DNA of 64,000 nt from an uncultured Chloroflexota bacterium. Its GTDB lineage: Bacteria; Chloroflexota; Dehalococcoidia; Lucifugimonadales; CAJXCD01. The notes beneath the pieces are model-generated. The model searched no databases, was not told the origin of the DNA, and saw only the letters and a program-made list of their open reading frames with translations. Where the stretch lies: contig CAJXCD010000005.1 in assembly GCA_913051545.1 (NCBI GenBank), forward strand, positions 34,549 through 98,548, given 5' to 3'. Below are positions 17,354 through 25,914 of the stretch, piece by piece. How positions within the stretch are numbered: position 1 is the first letter of the stretch; every line of letters begins with the position of its first letter. A program made the position numbers and the translations under genes.

Positions 17354-18382
17354 ATGACTTCGACACAAGTCCTCTCCAGTTCGGATTCTATGGTGTACAG
17401 CCACGCGATAGGGATATGTACCATGCGTGGGCGTGGCTTCTACTGCCCAGTTGACACAGTAATTGACCCCTCTGGACGAATACTAGTACTCAATAGATCT
17501 ATAGACAGGGATATAGAAGGAATAAGAGTTACAGTATGCGGGCCCAATAGCGAATTTTACATGGTATTTGGACATGGTGGAACTGGTAACGGAGAATTTA
17601 TTTGGCCCTCATCAATCACTTGTGACCGAAGTGGGAATAGCTATATTGCAGATCAATACCTTAATAGGATAAGCATTTTTGATCCTGAAGGGAAATTTAT
17701 ATCAAATTGGGGTACCGAGGGTAGTTTGCCCGGTCAGTTCAATGGGCCATCAGGACTAGCAATGGATCCCGATGACAATTTACTGGTTGTCGATCATTTA
17801 AACAATCGGATACAGAAATACACTGCTAGAGGAGAATACATGTCTCAATTCGGATCTTCCGGACCAGCGGAAGGAGAATTGGATATGCCTTGGGGAATAG
17901 ATGTAAATTATAAAGGCGAAATATTTATTGCTGACTGGAGAAATGACCGTATCCAAGTATTTTCAACCAATGGAGACTTTATTGCCAAATTCGGTGAGTC
18001 TGGACAAGAAAATGGCCAGTTAAATAGACCTTCTAGTGTAACTGTAGATACTCAAGGCTTGATATACATCGCGGACTGGGGTAACGAGAGAATACAGATA
18101 CTTGATAAAGAAGGTAACTTTGTAACTAAATTGAGAGGTGATGCAGGACTTTCTAAATGGGCTGATGAGTTCATGACTGCAAATGTTGATGAAGCAACAG
18201 CGCGAGAAAATTCTGAAATGGAACCAAACCTACCACACCTGAAAAACGATCCGCACGAAGAATCTTCTCACATAGAAAAATTGTTCTGGGGTCCTGTATC
18301 AGTGAATATCGATTCCGCCGGAAAACTATACGTAACTGAATCCAATCGTCACAGGATTCAAGTCTATGATTGGTCAAGATAA
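17354..18382 (+). CDS. NHL-repeat six-bladed beta-propeller protein (copy 1)
   Basis: A 342-residue protein made of NHL repeats. Successive blades read IWPSSITCDRSGNSYIADQ, FNGPSGLAMDPDDNLLVVDH, DMPWGIDVNYKGEIFIADW and LNRPSSVTVDTQGLIYIADW, each ending in an R-I-Q/S-I/V-F strand, with one degenerate blade before them and one after (WGPVSVNIDSAGKLYVTES). About 45 non-propeller residues are inserted before the last blade (DAGLSKWADEFM to SSHIEKL). No signal peptide. AGAGGA precedes the ATG. NHL propellers mediate protein, RNA or ligand binding. It is followed by a second DUF1800 gene, and a close paralogue lies at 19895. Confidence 0.88.
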   Translation: MTSTQVLSSSDSMVYSHAIGICTMRGRGFYCPVDTVIDPSGRILVLNRSIDRDIEGIRVTVCGPNSEFYMVFGHGGTGNGEFIWPSSITCDRSGNSYIADQYLNRISIFDPEGKFISNWGTEGSLPGQFNGPSGLAMDPDDNLLVVDHLNNRIQKYTARGEYMSQFGSSGPAEGELDMPWGIDVNYKGEIFIADWRNDRIQVFSTNGDFIAKFGESGQENGQLNRPSSVTVDTQGLIYIADWGNERIQILDKEGNFVTKLRGDAGLSKWADEFMTANVDEATARENSEMEPNLPHLKNDPHEESSHIEKLFWGPVSVNIDSAGKLYVTESNRHRIQVYDWSR

Positions 18383-18436
18383 ACGCGTTACATAACCTAC
18401 AGTTAGGGATTCTTTATTGAATACAGGAGAATCAGA

Positions 18437-19852
18437 ATGTCTACTAGCGATCTCAAACTTATAGCACACTTAATGAGAAGAGCCGGATTCGGAGCAACTC
18501 GGCAAGAGCTCAAAGAGTTTGTATCCAAAGGGTATGAAAGTGTAGTGGAGGATTTACTCCATCCAGGTGATCCCGAGAATCTCCCAGACGATTTAATCAG
18601 GAGATACCATCCAGACCATTCCGAGTTGAGGTTTCTGTATTCTGCAGCCGGTTACTGGCTATACCGCATGATCACTACTAGTAATCCACTCGAGGAAAAA
18701 TTGACACTTTTCTGGCATGGACTGTTCGCAACCGGATACTCCAAGCTTAATCAAGCGAGATCATTATTAAATCAAATTGATATGTTTAGAGTAAATGGGT
18801 TAGGAAATTTCTCAGAAATTCTTTTGCAACTTTCAAAAGATCCGGCAATGTTACTCTGGCTCGATAACAACGATAATCACAAAGGTGCCATTAATGAGAA
18901 TTTCGGTCGTGAGTTACTAGAGTTGTTCTCAATGGGTATTGGTAATTACTCAGAGCAAGACATCAAGGAAGCTTCCAGGGCATTTACTGGGTGGACTCTT
19001 GGAAACGTGGACTATATGGCTATGCGAGCCAGTAAAGATTCTATCTGGCCCTATGGAAGGATTGCCTGGCATTTTGAATATAGACCAGATGATCACGATA
19101 ACGGTGAAAAAACTTTCCTGGGCGAAACTGGAAATTTTAATGGAGAACAAATCATTGATCTAATTGCTAAGGACGAAGCAACAGCCAGATTTGTAAGTAC
19201 TAGACTTTTTCAATTTTTTGCTGCTGACACGGTCGGAGAAAAAGAACAAGAAACCATAGAATCCATGATGAAATCATACTTTGATTCTAACTACGAAATA
19301 AGGTCTGTCCTAAGAACTCTGTTCAATTCATCATATTTCAAATCCGAAAAAGCCAGATATTCAAGAATCAAGGGGCCTGTGGAACAAATCGTAGGAGCAA
19401 TCCATCTAGCAGGCAGTTACTCTACACCAACTATAGGAATCGAAGAGGTGGCACAACAGGCATTCTATATGGGGCAAGGCCTTTTGGAACCACCAACCGT
19501 TGAAGGTTGGCATGAGGGTGAAGAATGGATCGATAGCGGAGCCTTAGTCGAGAGAACGAATTTCGCATCTTCAGAGGTTGGGAATTTAGATAGTCCAGGT
19601 GTTCGAACTATGATCCAGAATATATGCACCAATAATGGTGGTTCGATGTCGCCTGAAACCGTGGTAGATAAGTGCTTAGATATGTTAGGGGCATTTGATG
19701 TGTCAGAAAAAACATTATCTGCACTTGTAGGTCATGTCTCCAGAAGTGGAAATATAGACTTAAATGACAATGATGAATTTGAGAATTCAGAAAATAGGCT
19801 GGCAGAAGTGTTCAGGCTAATAACAGCCAGCCCAGATTTCCAGAGAGCATAA
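18437..19852 (+). CDS. DUF1800 family protein (copy 2)
   Basis: A 471-residue paralogue of the 15788-17227 product with the same domain order: AHLMRRAGFGATRQEL, PDDLIRRYHPDHSE, AINENFGRELLELFSMGIG, YSEQDIKEASRAFTGWT, SIWPYGRIAWHFEY and PPTVEGWHEGEEWIDS. The two differ at many positions, and this copy lacks the proline-rich insertion near residue 275 of copy 1, so the duplication is not recent. No export signal. CAGGAG precedes the ATG. It has no DUF1501 gene of its own next to it, but it is again followed by an NHL protein. Confidence 0.9.
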   Translation: MSTSDLKLIAHLMRRAGFGATRQELKEFVSKGYESVVEDLLHPGDPENLPDDLIRRYHPDHSELRFLYSAAGYWLYRMITTSNPLEEKLTLFWHGLFATGYSKLNQARSLLNQIDMFRVNGLGNFSEILLQLSKDPAMLLWLDNNDNHKGAINENFGRELLELFSMGIGNYSEQDIKEASRAFTGWTLGNVDYMAMRASKDSIWPYGRIAWHFEYRPDDHDNGEKTFLGETGNFNGEQIIDLIAKDEATARFVSTRLFQFFAADTVGEKEQETIESMMKSYFDSNYEIRSVLRTLFNSSYFKSEKARYSRIKGPVEQIVGAIHLAGSYSTPTIGIEEVAQQAFYMGQGLLEPPTVEGWHEGEEWIDSGALVERTNFASSEVGNLDSPGVRTMIQNICTNNGGSMSPETVVDKCLDMLGAFDVSEKTLSALVGHVSRSGNIDLNDNDEFENSENRLAEVFRLITASPDFQRA

Positions 19853-19894
19853 AAGTTCGGAATATATATTCAAAATACATATGGGAATAATCGA

Positions 19895-20923
19895 ATGCCA
19901 ACATCAGCTGAGGAAAAGTTTAGAATCGAATATCTCAAAACCGTAGGAATATGCAACAATGGATTTAGTGGTCGTGGATTTTCCAACCCCGTAGACATAG
20001 CTATCAATCCAGACAATCGTATATTCATCTTAAACCGTTGCGATCCTACAAGGCGCACTGCTATACGGATCGGCATATGTAATATAGAAGAGGACTATTT
20101 GGGCGAATTTGGTTATGGGTACGGAGATGGAGATGGCCAATTCGTACAGCCTACGTGTATGGCATTTGACAAGCAGGATTTCCTACACGTAACTGATGAA
20201 CATAACAATAGAGTATCCGTCTTTGACTCGTCCGGTAAATACGTCTCAAAATGGGGAATTCCCGGAACCGGGGAAGGCAAGATTAATAATCCAGCTGGCA
20301 TTGCATTTGATTCACAAAATTTTGGTTATGTTGTTAATCAGCTTGAGAATCGAATCCAAAAATTTACTTCGACTGGCGAATTTGTTATGGGTTGGGGTGA
20401 AGAAGGGTCAGGAACGGGTCAATTTAACAGACCCTGGGGAATAACAACCGATGAAAACAATAATGTATACGTTGCTGATTGGAGAAATGACAGAGTTCAA
20501 AAATTCAGTAGTGAAGGCCTATTCTTAAAATCATTCGGTGATACGGGCGAATCAGAGGGAAAATTTCAGAGACCATCAGACGTTGCAGTAGATAAGAACG
20601 GGAACATCTACGTTTCGGACTGGGGTAATGAACGTGTCCAAATAATAACAAGTACAGGGGATTTCCACACTACCCTTCTGGGTAGCGCCACTCCATCTAA
20701 ATGGGCTAATGATTTTTTTGAATCTAATCAGGATGAACTGGTTGAACGTAATAAATCTAATCTAAAACCAAATTTGCCACCTCACCTTAATTCTCCATAT
20801 CACACTTCATCTCAGACTGAATCGTATTTTTGGGGTCCAATTGCAGTAAGCCTCGATAGTCAAGAACGGCTTTACGTTGTAGAAAGCAATCGTCACAGAT
20901 TCCAAGTTTATTCTAAGGTTTAA
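19895..20923 (+). CDS. NHL-repeat six-bladed beta-propeller protein (copy 2)
   Basis: A 342-residue paralogue of the 17354-18382 product, the same length and organisation. Blades include VQPTCMAFDKQDFLHVTDE, INNPAGIAFDSQNFGYVVNQ, FNRPWGITTDENNNVYVADW and FQRPSDVAVDKNGNIYVSDW. The final blade is WGPIAVSLDSQERLYVVES. The insertion before the last blade is also kept (TPSKWANDFFESNQ to TSSQTESY). Both copies begin with a GICxxxFxxRGFxxPVD-type stretch. No signal peptide is visible. The ribosome-binding site is weak (GGGA). Confidence 0.88.
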   Translation: MPTSAEEKFRIEYLKTVGICNNGFSGRGFSNPVDIAINPDNRIFILNRCDPTRRTAIRIGICNIEEDYLGEFGYGYGDGDGQFVQPTCMAFDKQDFLHVTDEHNNRVSVFDSSGKYVSKWGIPGTGEGKINNPAGIAFDSQNFGYVVNQLENRIQKFTSTGEFVMGWGEEGSGTGQFNRPWGITTDENNNVYVADWRNDRVQKFSSEGLFLKSFGDTGESEGKFQRPSDVAVDKNGNIYVSDWGNERVQIITSTGDFHTTLLGSATPSKWANDFFESNQDELVERNKSNLKPNLPPHLNSPYHTSSQTESYFWGPIAVSLDSQERLYVVESNRHRFQVYSKV

Positions 20924-21038
20924 ATCAAACTATTTATACAACATAATAACCTCTAATAATCAACATTGTTTAGTAGGCTCTAGCATCGTAATCATGTATG
21001 ACTTGGGTTTTGCCAGGGATGTTAAGGAGAGATAAAAG

Positions 21039-22055
21039 ATGCGAATAGGGACTGGAAAATATACCTACGAGTGGCAAGAGGATTGGATTCAGTTCCCAAA
21101 TCCAAAGAGTGCTAGCGAGGGATGGGCACACCACGGAGTGGTAGTAACCGAGTCCGGCAACATAATTACCCTGCATCACGGTGACATGAAAATAGTAACT
21201 TTCGACCCTGAAGGTGAATTGATAAATAGCTGGGATCTAGGATTGCAAGAGGCTCATGGCATGACTCTGGTGAAAGAGAACGGAGTTGAATATCTGTGGA
21301 TAGCAGATAATGGACGAAAACGCACCCCTGAGACAGCCTATGAATACCCTAATCCCGACGGGATTTACACTGGACAAGTAGTCAAGAAAACCCTGTCTGG
21401 TGACACAGTAATGGTTTTACCAAAGCCTCCATTACCCATATACTCCAATGGGATTTATGCCCCCACTTGGGTTGCCATAAATGAGATTAGGAACGGAGGA
21501 AATGGTGATATATGGGTTACTGACGGTTACGGTCAAAATCAAATTCACAGGTTTTCTAAAGATGGTTCTTACATCAACAGTATAGACGGTTCGGAGGGGG
21601 AAGCGGGTAGATTTGATTGCCCACATGCCATTTTTATTGACTTACGTAAGAATTCACATGAGTTGTTTATAGCTGATAGGGCAAACGGACGAATTCAAGT
21701 GTACGACCTTGCTGGTAAATTCATAAGGTGTTTCGGGTCAGAATACCTCACAAGTCCAAGTGGATTTGCCACCTATGAGAACCTCATGATAGTTGCTGAA
21801 CTGCGTGCAAGGCTCACTATCATAGATACAAATGACAATCTTGTGACTTACTTAGGTGACAACGATGAGGTAGCTGATGTACCTGGGTGGCCAAATAATG
21901 TAGATGCAAATGGTTCGATCATCCCTAGCAAATTGTTAGAAGCCGGCAAGTTCAATAGTCCTCATGGTATGGCAGTAGACTCGAACGGAAATATTTTCGT
22001 AGCAGAGTGGTTAATTGGTGGAAGATTTGTAAAACTAGATTCTTCTACACCCTAA
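21039..22055 (+). CDS. Divergent six-bladed beta-propeller (NHL / amidating-lyase-like) protein
   Basis: A 338-residue propeller distinct from the two upstream NHL paralogues. It has EGWAHHGVVVTESGNIITLHHG at the first blade (key part AHHGVVV), VEYLWIADNGRKR, GNGDIWVTDGYGQNQIHRF, FDCPHAIFIDLRKNSHELFIAD and FNSPHGMAVDSNGNIFVAEW. This style resembles peptidyl-alpha-hydroxyglycine alpha-amidating lyase-like and NHL proteins. Histidines at blade starts (AHHG, EAHG, CPHA, SPHG) could bind metal, as in the lyase. AAGGAG precedes the ATG. It closes the DUF1501/DUF1800/NHL array after a 115-nt gap. The enzymatic role is unproven. Confidence 0.75.
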   Translation: MRIGTGKYTYEWQEDWIQFPNPKSASEGWAHHGVVVTESGNIITLHHGDMKIVTFDPEGELINSWDLGLQEAHGMTLVKENGVEYLWIADNGRKRTPETAYEYPNPDGIYTGQVVKKTLSGDTVMVLPKPPLPIYSNGIYAPTWVAINEIRNGGNGDIWVTDGYGQNQIHRFSKDGSYINSIDGSEGEAGRFDCPHAIFIDLRKNSHELFIADRANGRIQVYDLAGKFIRCFGSEYLTSPSGFATYENLMIVAELRARLTIIDTNDNLVTYLGDNDEVADVPGWPNNVDANGSIIPSKLLEAGKFNSPHGMAVDSNGNIFVAEWLIGGRFVKLDSSTP

Positions 22056-22067
22056 CAAAACACACGT

Positions 22068-23312
22068 CTATTTTATTAATGTCGAATCGGTATCTGTACT
22101 CTGATCATATCGATACCTGGCTATGCCAGGTATCAGTTTCCATATAAATAATACTGCACCGACGGCTACAAATCCGCCTATTATCATGGTGCCTCCAGCA
22201 CCAATTAATCCTGACACTAACCCTACTTCAATCTGACCTATATTATTGGCTCCCATTGCCGCAAAATCTTTTGCGCCACTAGTTCTACCCAACAATTTAT
22301 CTGGCGTAGTCAATTGAGCTATAGCTTGCCTCATTGTCATTCCTACAGCATCAGTTGCCCCAAGAAGACACACGATTACTAACCCAATTACAAAGACACT
22401 ATTTATCCCGAATGCTATCAGTAAAATAGAGTAAGCTAATGTTGCTATTAATACTAACAAACCTTTACGTTGCATCTTTTGAGTAAAAAATACAGCAAAA
22501 CTGCCAATAATCGCACCTGTCGAATTTGCAGCACCTAATAACCCAGTCCCAGTAGCTCCCAAACCATAAAGATGGTCAGCGAATATGGGGAAAAGAGTTC
22601 GATAAAAACTGACGGCAGTAACTCCAACGTCTAACAAGAAAAGTCCTGGTAAAAGTTGATGCCCCATTACGAAAGCATATCCTTGTTTAAGTGAAGACAA
22701 AGGAGCACGAATCGTGGTGCCATCAGATTCCCCTGATGCTTTTATCAAAATTGGAGTAACCATGGAAACTAATGCAACGATCGCTGTGGCAGCCAACGAC
22801 GCAGTGACACCAAATCCCTCAAAAAGTTGCCAAAATATGAGTGGTGCTAATATCGAAGCTCCTTGAAAACTTATTGTTTGGGTCGTAACAGCATCAACAA
22901 TAAGATTTCTAGGAACCGTCCTAGGAAGCATCGCAGGTCTAGCAGATCCACCTAAAAGGTTAACGATACTGGATACACCAGTAACCACAAATATATGCCA
23001 GGGAACAAGCCAATTTCCGAAAGCCAGCACTGTTAGGACAATTAGTATAACAAACGAAATTCCCTGAGTAACTGCCATGAGTTTTTTGCGATCAATAGTG
23101 TCAGCTAAAGTCCCTCCGTAAAGTGCCACGGGCAACTGTATTAATTGAACAGCTCCTAGCAGACCTAGCTGAATTTCCGAGCCCGTCTCTTCATAAAGCC
23201 ACTGAGCACTTATCAGGAGCCTTAATGTCATGGCTACAGACATCGACACACCACTAACCCACAATAAGGTAAAATCACGGTGATGAAAAACCTGAAGTAG
23301 CCCGAAGTTCAT
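22068..23312 (-). CDS. Major facilitator superfamily transporter
   Basis: A polytopic membrane protein of about 414 residues with the MFS pattern of the EntS/MFS_3 type: an N-terminal HHRDFTLLWVSG, the loop 2-3 motif YGGTLADTIDRKKLM, and a mid-protein cytoplasmic loop between two six-helix halves. The frame extends to 23345, but the ATG at 23312 has AAGGTG at a proper distance and matches the family start. Substrate unknown. It converges with the propeller gene and diverges from the methyltransferase at 23455. Confidence 0.85.
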   Translation of the reverse strand: MNFGLLQVFHHRDFTLLWVSGVSMSVAMTLRLLISAQWLYEETGSEIQLGLLGAVQLIQLPVALYGGTLADTIDRKKLMAVTQGISFVILIVLTVLAFGNWLVPWHIFVVTGVSSIVNLLGGSARPAMLPRTVPRNLIVDAVTTQTISFQGASILAPLIFWQLFEGFGVTASLAATAIVALVSMVTPILIKASGESDGTTIRAPLSSLKQGYAFVMGHQLLPGLFLLDVGVTAVSFYRTLFPIFADHLYGLGATGTGLLGAANSTGAIIGSFAVFFTQKMQRKGLLVLIATLAYSILLIAFGINSVFVIGLVIVCLLGATDAVGMTMRQAIAQLTTPDKLLGRTSGAKDFAAMGANNIGQIEVGLVSGLIGAGGTMIIGGFVAVGAVLFIWKLIPGIARYRYDQSTDTDSTLIK

Positions 23313-23454
23313 ACCTGACACCTTATTATTTAGGTGTGAATTCATAAGTAATAATTAACCACGCAATTTGGTGTTAGCACAATCGAAAATTAACTTCTGA
23401 AACAACATACGTCAACAGTATAGTATTAAAACTATCAGATTAAACGGATTAATA

Positions 23455-24132
23455 ATGTACGAAGTATGTCCTTTATGTTTGTCGATTGAAACCAAATTAC
23501 TTTATTCATGGCATGAGAATCTCCCGAACCGTGATTTCCAACACTGCAATGATTGTGATCTCGTTTTTGTCCCAACAAGATTTCATATTAGTGAAGAAGA
23601 TCAATTGAAAAGATACGAATCGCACAATAATGACCTCAATGATCCTGATTATGTAAAATTTTTGTCTCGTGTCCTGAATGAATTGAAGCCATACATAAAA
23701 CCCGAATCTAATGCGTTAGATTACGGATCGGGACCCGGACCTGCCCTGGCAAAAATGTTACATTCAGAGGGTTTAACAGTAGATATTTATGACCCGTTCT
23801 TTCAACCCAATCGATCTGTGCTTAAGAAAAAGTACGACATAGTAACCTGTACCGAGACTGCTGAACATTTTTCGAATCCAAGAGAAGATTTTCTCACACT
23901 AGATTCAATATTGGTTCGTGGTGGTTACCTAGGCATTATGACCAGCATGATAAAAAAATGGGATGAATTTCCCGAATGGTACTACCATCGTGACCCTACC
24001 CATATAAGTTTTTATAGCTTAAACACTATGGAATGGATTGCAGGAAACTTCTCTTGGGAATTGTATTCTCCAAGAGACCACGTAGTTCTATTTAAAAAAA
24101 TGTATAATCGGAAGTTATTAATTCAAAAATAG
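23455..24132 (+). CDS. Class I SAM-dependent methyltransferase with N-terminal zinc-binding cysteines
   Basis: A 225-residue protein with an N-terminal four-cysteine knuckle (CPLC near residue 5, CNDC near 27) followed by a Methyltransf_23-like domain: ALDYGSGPGPALAKML for SAM binding, TCTETAEHFSNPRED, and YYHRDPTHISFYS. Relatives modify small molecules or sugar nucleotides, but the substrate here is unknown. It ends 18 nt before the aldo/keto reductase and probably shares its transcript. Confidence 0.82.
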   Translation: MYEVCPLCLSIETKLLYSWHENLPNRDFQHCNDCDLVFVPTRFHISEEDQLKRYESHNNDLNDPDYVKFLSRVLNELKPYIKPESNALDYGSGPGPALAKMLHSEGLTVDIYDPFFQPNRSVLKKKYDIVTCTETAEHFSNPREDFLTLDSILVRGGYLGIMTSMIKKWDEFPEWYYHRDPTHISFYSLNTMEWIAGNFSWELYSPRDHVVLFKKMYNRKLLIQK

Positions 24133-24150
24133 ATGTACTGGAGCACATAA

Positions 24151-25200
24151 ATGTCAATTCCTAAATCTGGTTTACCTCCACACATGGTAAAGTTTGGCAC
24201 CACCGACCTATGGGTATCGAAAATATGTCAGGGTACCGCATTTAGAAATATGCCCCGCTCGCCCGAAAATACTATCGGGCTAAAGGTATTACAACATTGC
24301 TTGGATGTAGGACAGAATTTTTTCGATTCGTCAAACGGGTATGGTATGGGAGGGGCAGAAAAACTACTTGGCAAAGCAATCGCTGGTCGTAGAAATGAGG
24401 CTGTAATCTGCACAAAATTAATAAGACACGATGTTACTGAATACACTAAAGAGGAAGATGTATTAGAACCAGCAAAATATTCTAGAGAACTAGTATTTAG
24501 TAATGTGGATAAATCCCTGAAAAGATTAGGCACAGAATATGTCGACTTAATTCTTCTACACCACAGAGATGGTGTTGATGATAGGCTAAAAAAATTGGAG
24601 CCTGGACCTGCAAAAAGAATAATGAGTATATCTGGAGATTCACCTCCTACTCCACCAGAGGAAATAGTAGACACAATGGATGCTCTTGTGAAATCAGGTA
24701 AAGCTCGTTACTGGGGGGTATCTGGGAGAAATACAGAGGAAGTAGAGGAGCTCCTAGATATAAGTTCCAGAAATGGGAAAGAGCCTGTCTCGTGTCTTCA
24801 AAATGGATATAGCCTTATCGGACGTGATTCAACTACAGAGGGTTTGTTTCCACTACTCAAAAAAACTGGCTTAGGAGTTCAAGCTATTGGGCCACATTCT
24901 GCCGGCGTTTTAACGAAACCTGAAATCAAATCCTTCATAGATAATACATCCAACCTACGACCCAAGCTTTCAGAATTAATAAATGTTGTAGACAAAGTTG
25001 CGTTGGAATTAAACGTACCAAGATCACAGATAAACGTAGCCTGGGTACTTTCACATACTGAAATCACAACTTCTCTAGCAGCTGCTGAAACACCAGAGCA
25101 TGTGAATGACAATCTGGCTGGGGCAATGCTTGAGATACCAGATAATCTTCTTGAGAAACTTAATGCTGCCAGTGATGAATTTATGGCACTAATAAATTAG
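24151..25200 (+). CDS. Aldo/keto reductase
   Basis: A 349-residue NADPH-dependent oxidoreductase with a TIM-barrel AKR fold. FFDSSNGYGMGGAEKLLGKAI carries the conserved Asp and Tyr (key part DSSNGYG), AVICTKLI the Lys, and YVDLILLHHRDG the His. VSGRNTEEVEELL and INVAWVLSH are also typical. GGAG lies before the ATG. The substrate is unknown. It follows the methyltransferase gene at 18 nt. Confidence 0.88.
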   Translation: MSIPKSGLPPHMVKFGTTDLWVSKICQGTAFRNMPRSPENTIGLKVLQHCLDVGQNFFDSSNGYGMGGAEKLLGKAIAGRRNEAVICTKLIRHDVTEYTKEEDVLEPAKYSRELVFSNVDKSLKRLGTEYVDLILLHHRDGVDDRLKKLEPGPAKRIMSISGDSPPTPPEEIVDTMDALVKSGKARYWGVSGRNTEEVEELLDISSRNGKEPVSCLQNGYSLIGRDSTTEGLFPLLKKTGLGVQAIGPHSAGVLTKPEIKSFIDNTSNLRPKLSELINVVDKVALELNVPRSQINVAWVLSHTEITTSLAAAETPEHVNDNLAGAMLEIPDNLLEKLNAASDEFMALIN

Positions 25201-25273
25201 GTATAATAGTAAAGGTTGTCCATTTACGGTTCAAAATATTATTCAAATTACATATACAAAGTCCTAAAAACTC

Positions 25274-25311
25274 ACTGGAATAGTTTTCGAGAGGTTCAAA
25301 ACTATTCCAGT
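25274..25311 (-). terminator. 14-bp perfect hairpin, likely terminator
   Basis: ACTGGAATAGTTTT (25274-25287) and AAAACTATTCCAGT (25298-25311) form a perfect 14-bp stem with a 10-nt loop. On the reverse strand it is followed by GAGTTTTTAGG, so it suits termination of the nuclease-like gene, whose stop codon lies within it. It may also end the aldo/keto reductase transcript. Confidence 0.6.
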
Positions 25312-25670
25312 CTAAATTCTTTGAACTCCACGAAACCACTTTCAACTTGATCCCTTATTGCTCGTTGACGTTTAGAAAATGTACTACTAGCCGTCTTAAA
25401 CTCTATTAGTACAATTTTATCATTCTCAAATTGAATACCATCTATCGGAGATCCAATAAATCTGAAATCCTGTGGATTCCAAGGATAGTTGGAAATAAAA
25501 GGCATAAATTGCTCACTCATCTTGCCATATCTCGTACTCAGACTTTGGTTGTTTGAGCGTGACTCCTTAAGATCTGAAGCAGCAACTCTCCACAATCTCC
25601 ATACAATAAATAACGAGATGATTGCCAACAGTAGCGCTGTCGAAAGCAATAAATACAAAGAATCAAACAC
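25302..25670 (-). CDS. Membrane-anchored Holliday-junction-resolvase-related endonuclease-like protein
   Basis: About 122 residues. The start is GTG at 25670, with CGGAGG 7 nt upstream, rather than the longer frame to 25724. The N-terminus is a single membrane segment (LYLLLSTALLLAIISLFIV), followed by a short charged linker and then FIGSPIDGIQFENDKIVLIEFKT, the core of the family annotated as related to archaeal Holliday junction resolvase. The GSPID...E-x-K pattern resembles a PD-(D/E)xK nuclease active site. Function is unproven; a membrane anchor is common in this family. Confidence 0.7.
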   Translation of the reverse strand: MFDSLYLLLSTALLLAIISLFIVWRLWRVAASDLKESRSNNQSLSTRYGKMSEQFMPFISNYPWNPQDFRFIGSPIDGIQFENDKIVLIEFKTASSTFSKRQRAIRDQVESGFVEFKEFRLE

Positions 25671-25914
25671 AAAAACACCTCCGAAAACATTTTGGCAGGC
25701 CCTAATTGAAGTCAAACACGCCATAGGTAGAAATTCAAACTGGCTTATAATATTTTCTAGTCAGTCATTGACTCCAAAGTACACGAACCAACTAAAATTG
25801 TCACCTTAGGTAAAATTGACTAGAGTTCAGCTAGATGTGATAATCACGCTGTCAGAGTCCGAAAAATATTACGTAAAATTAGGCTGCAAATTGGTAATTC
25901 CACTAAAATCTGAG

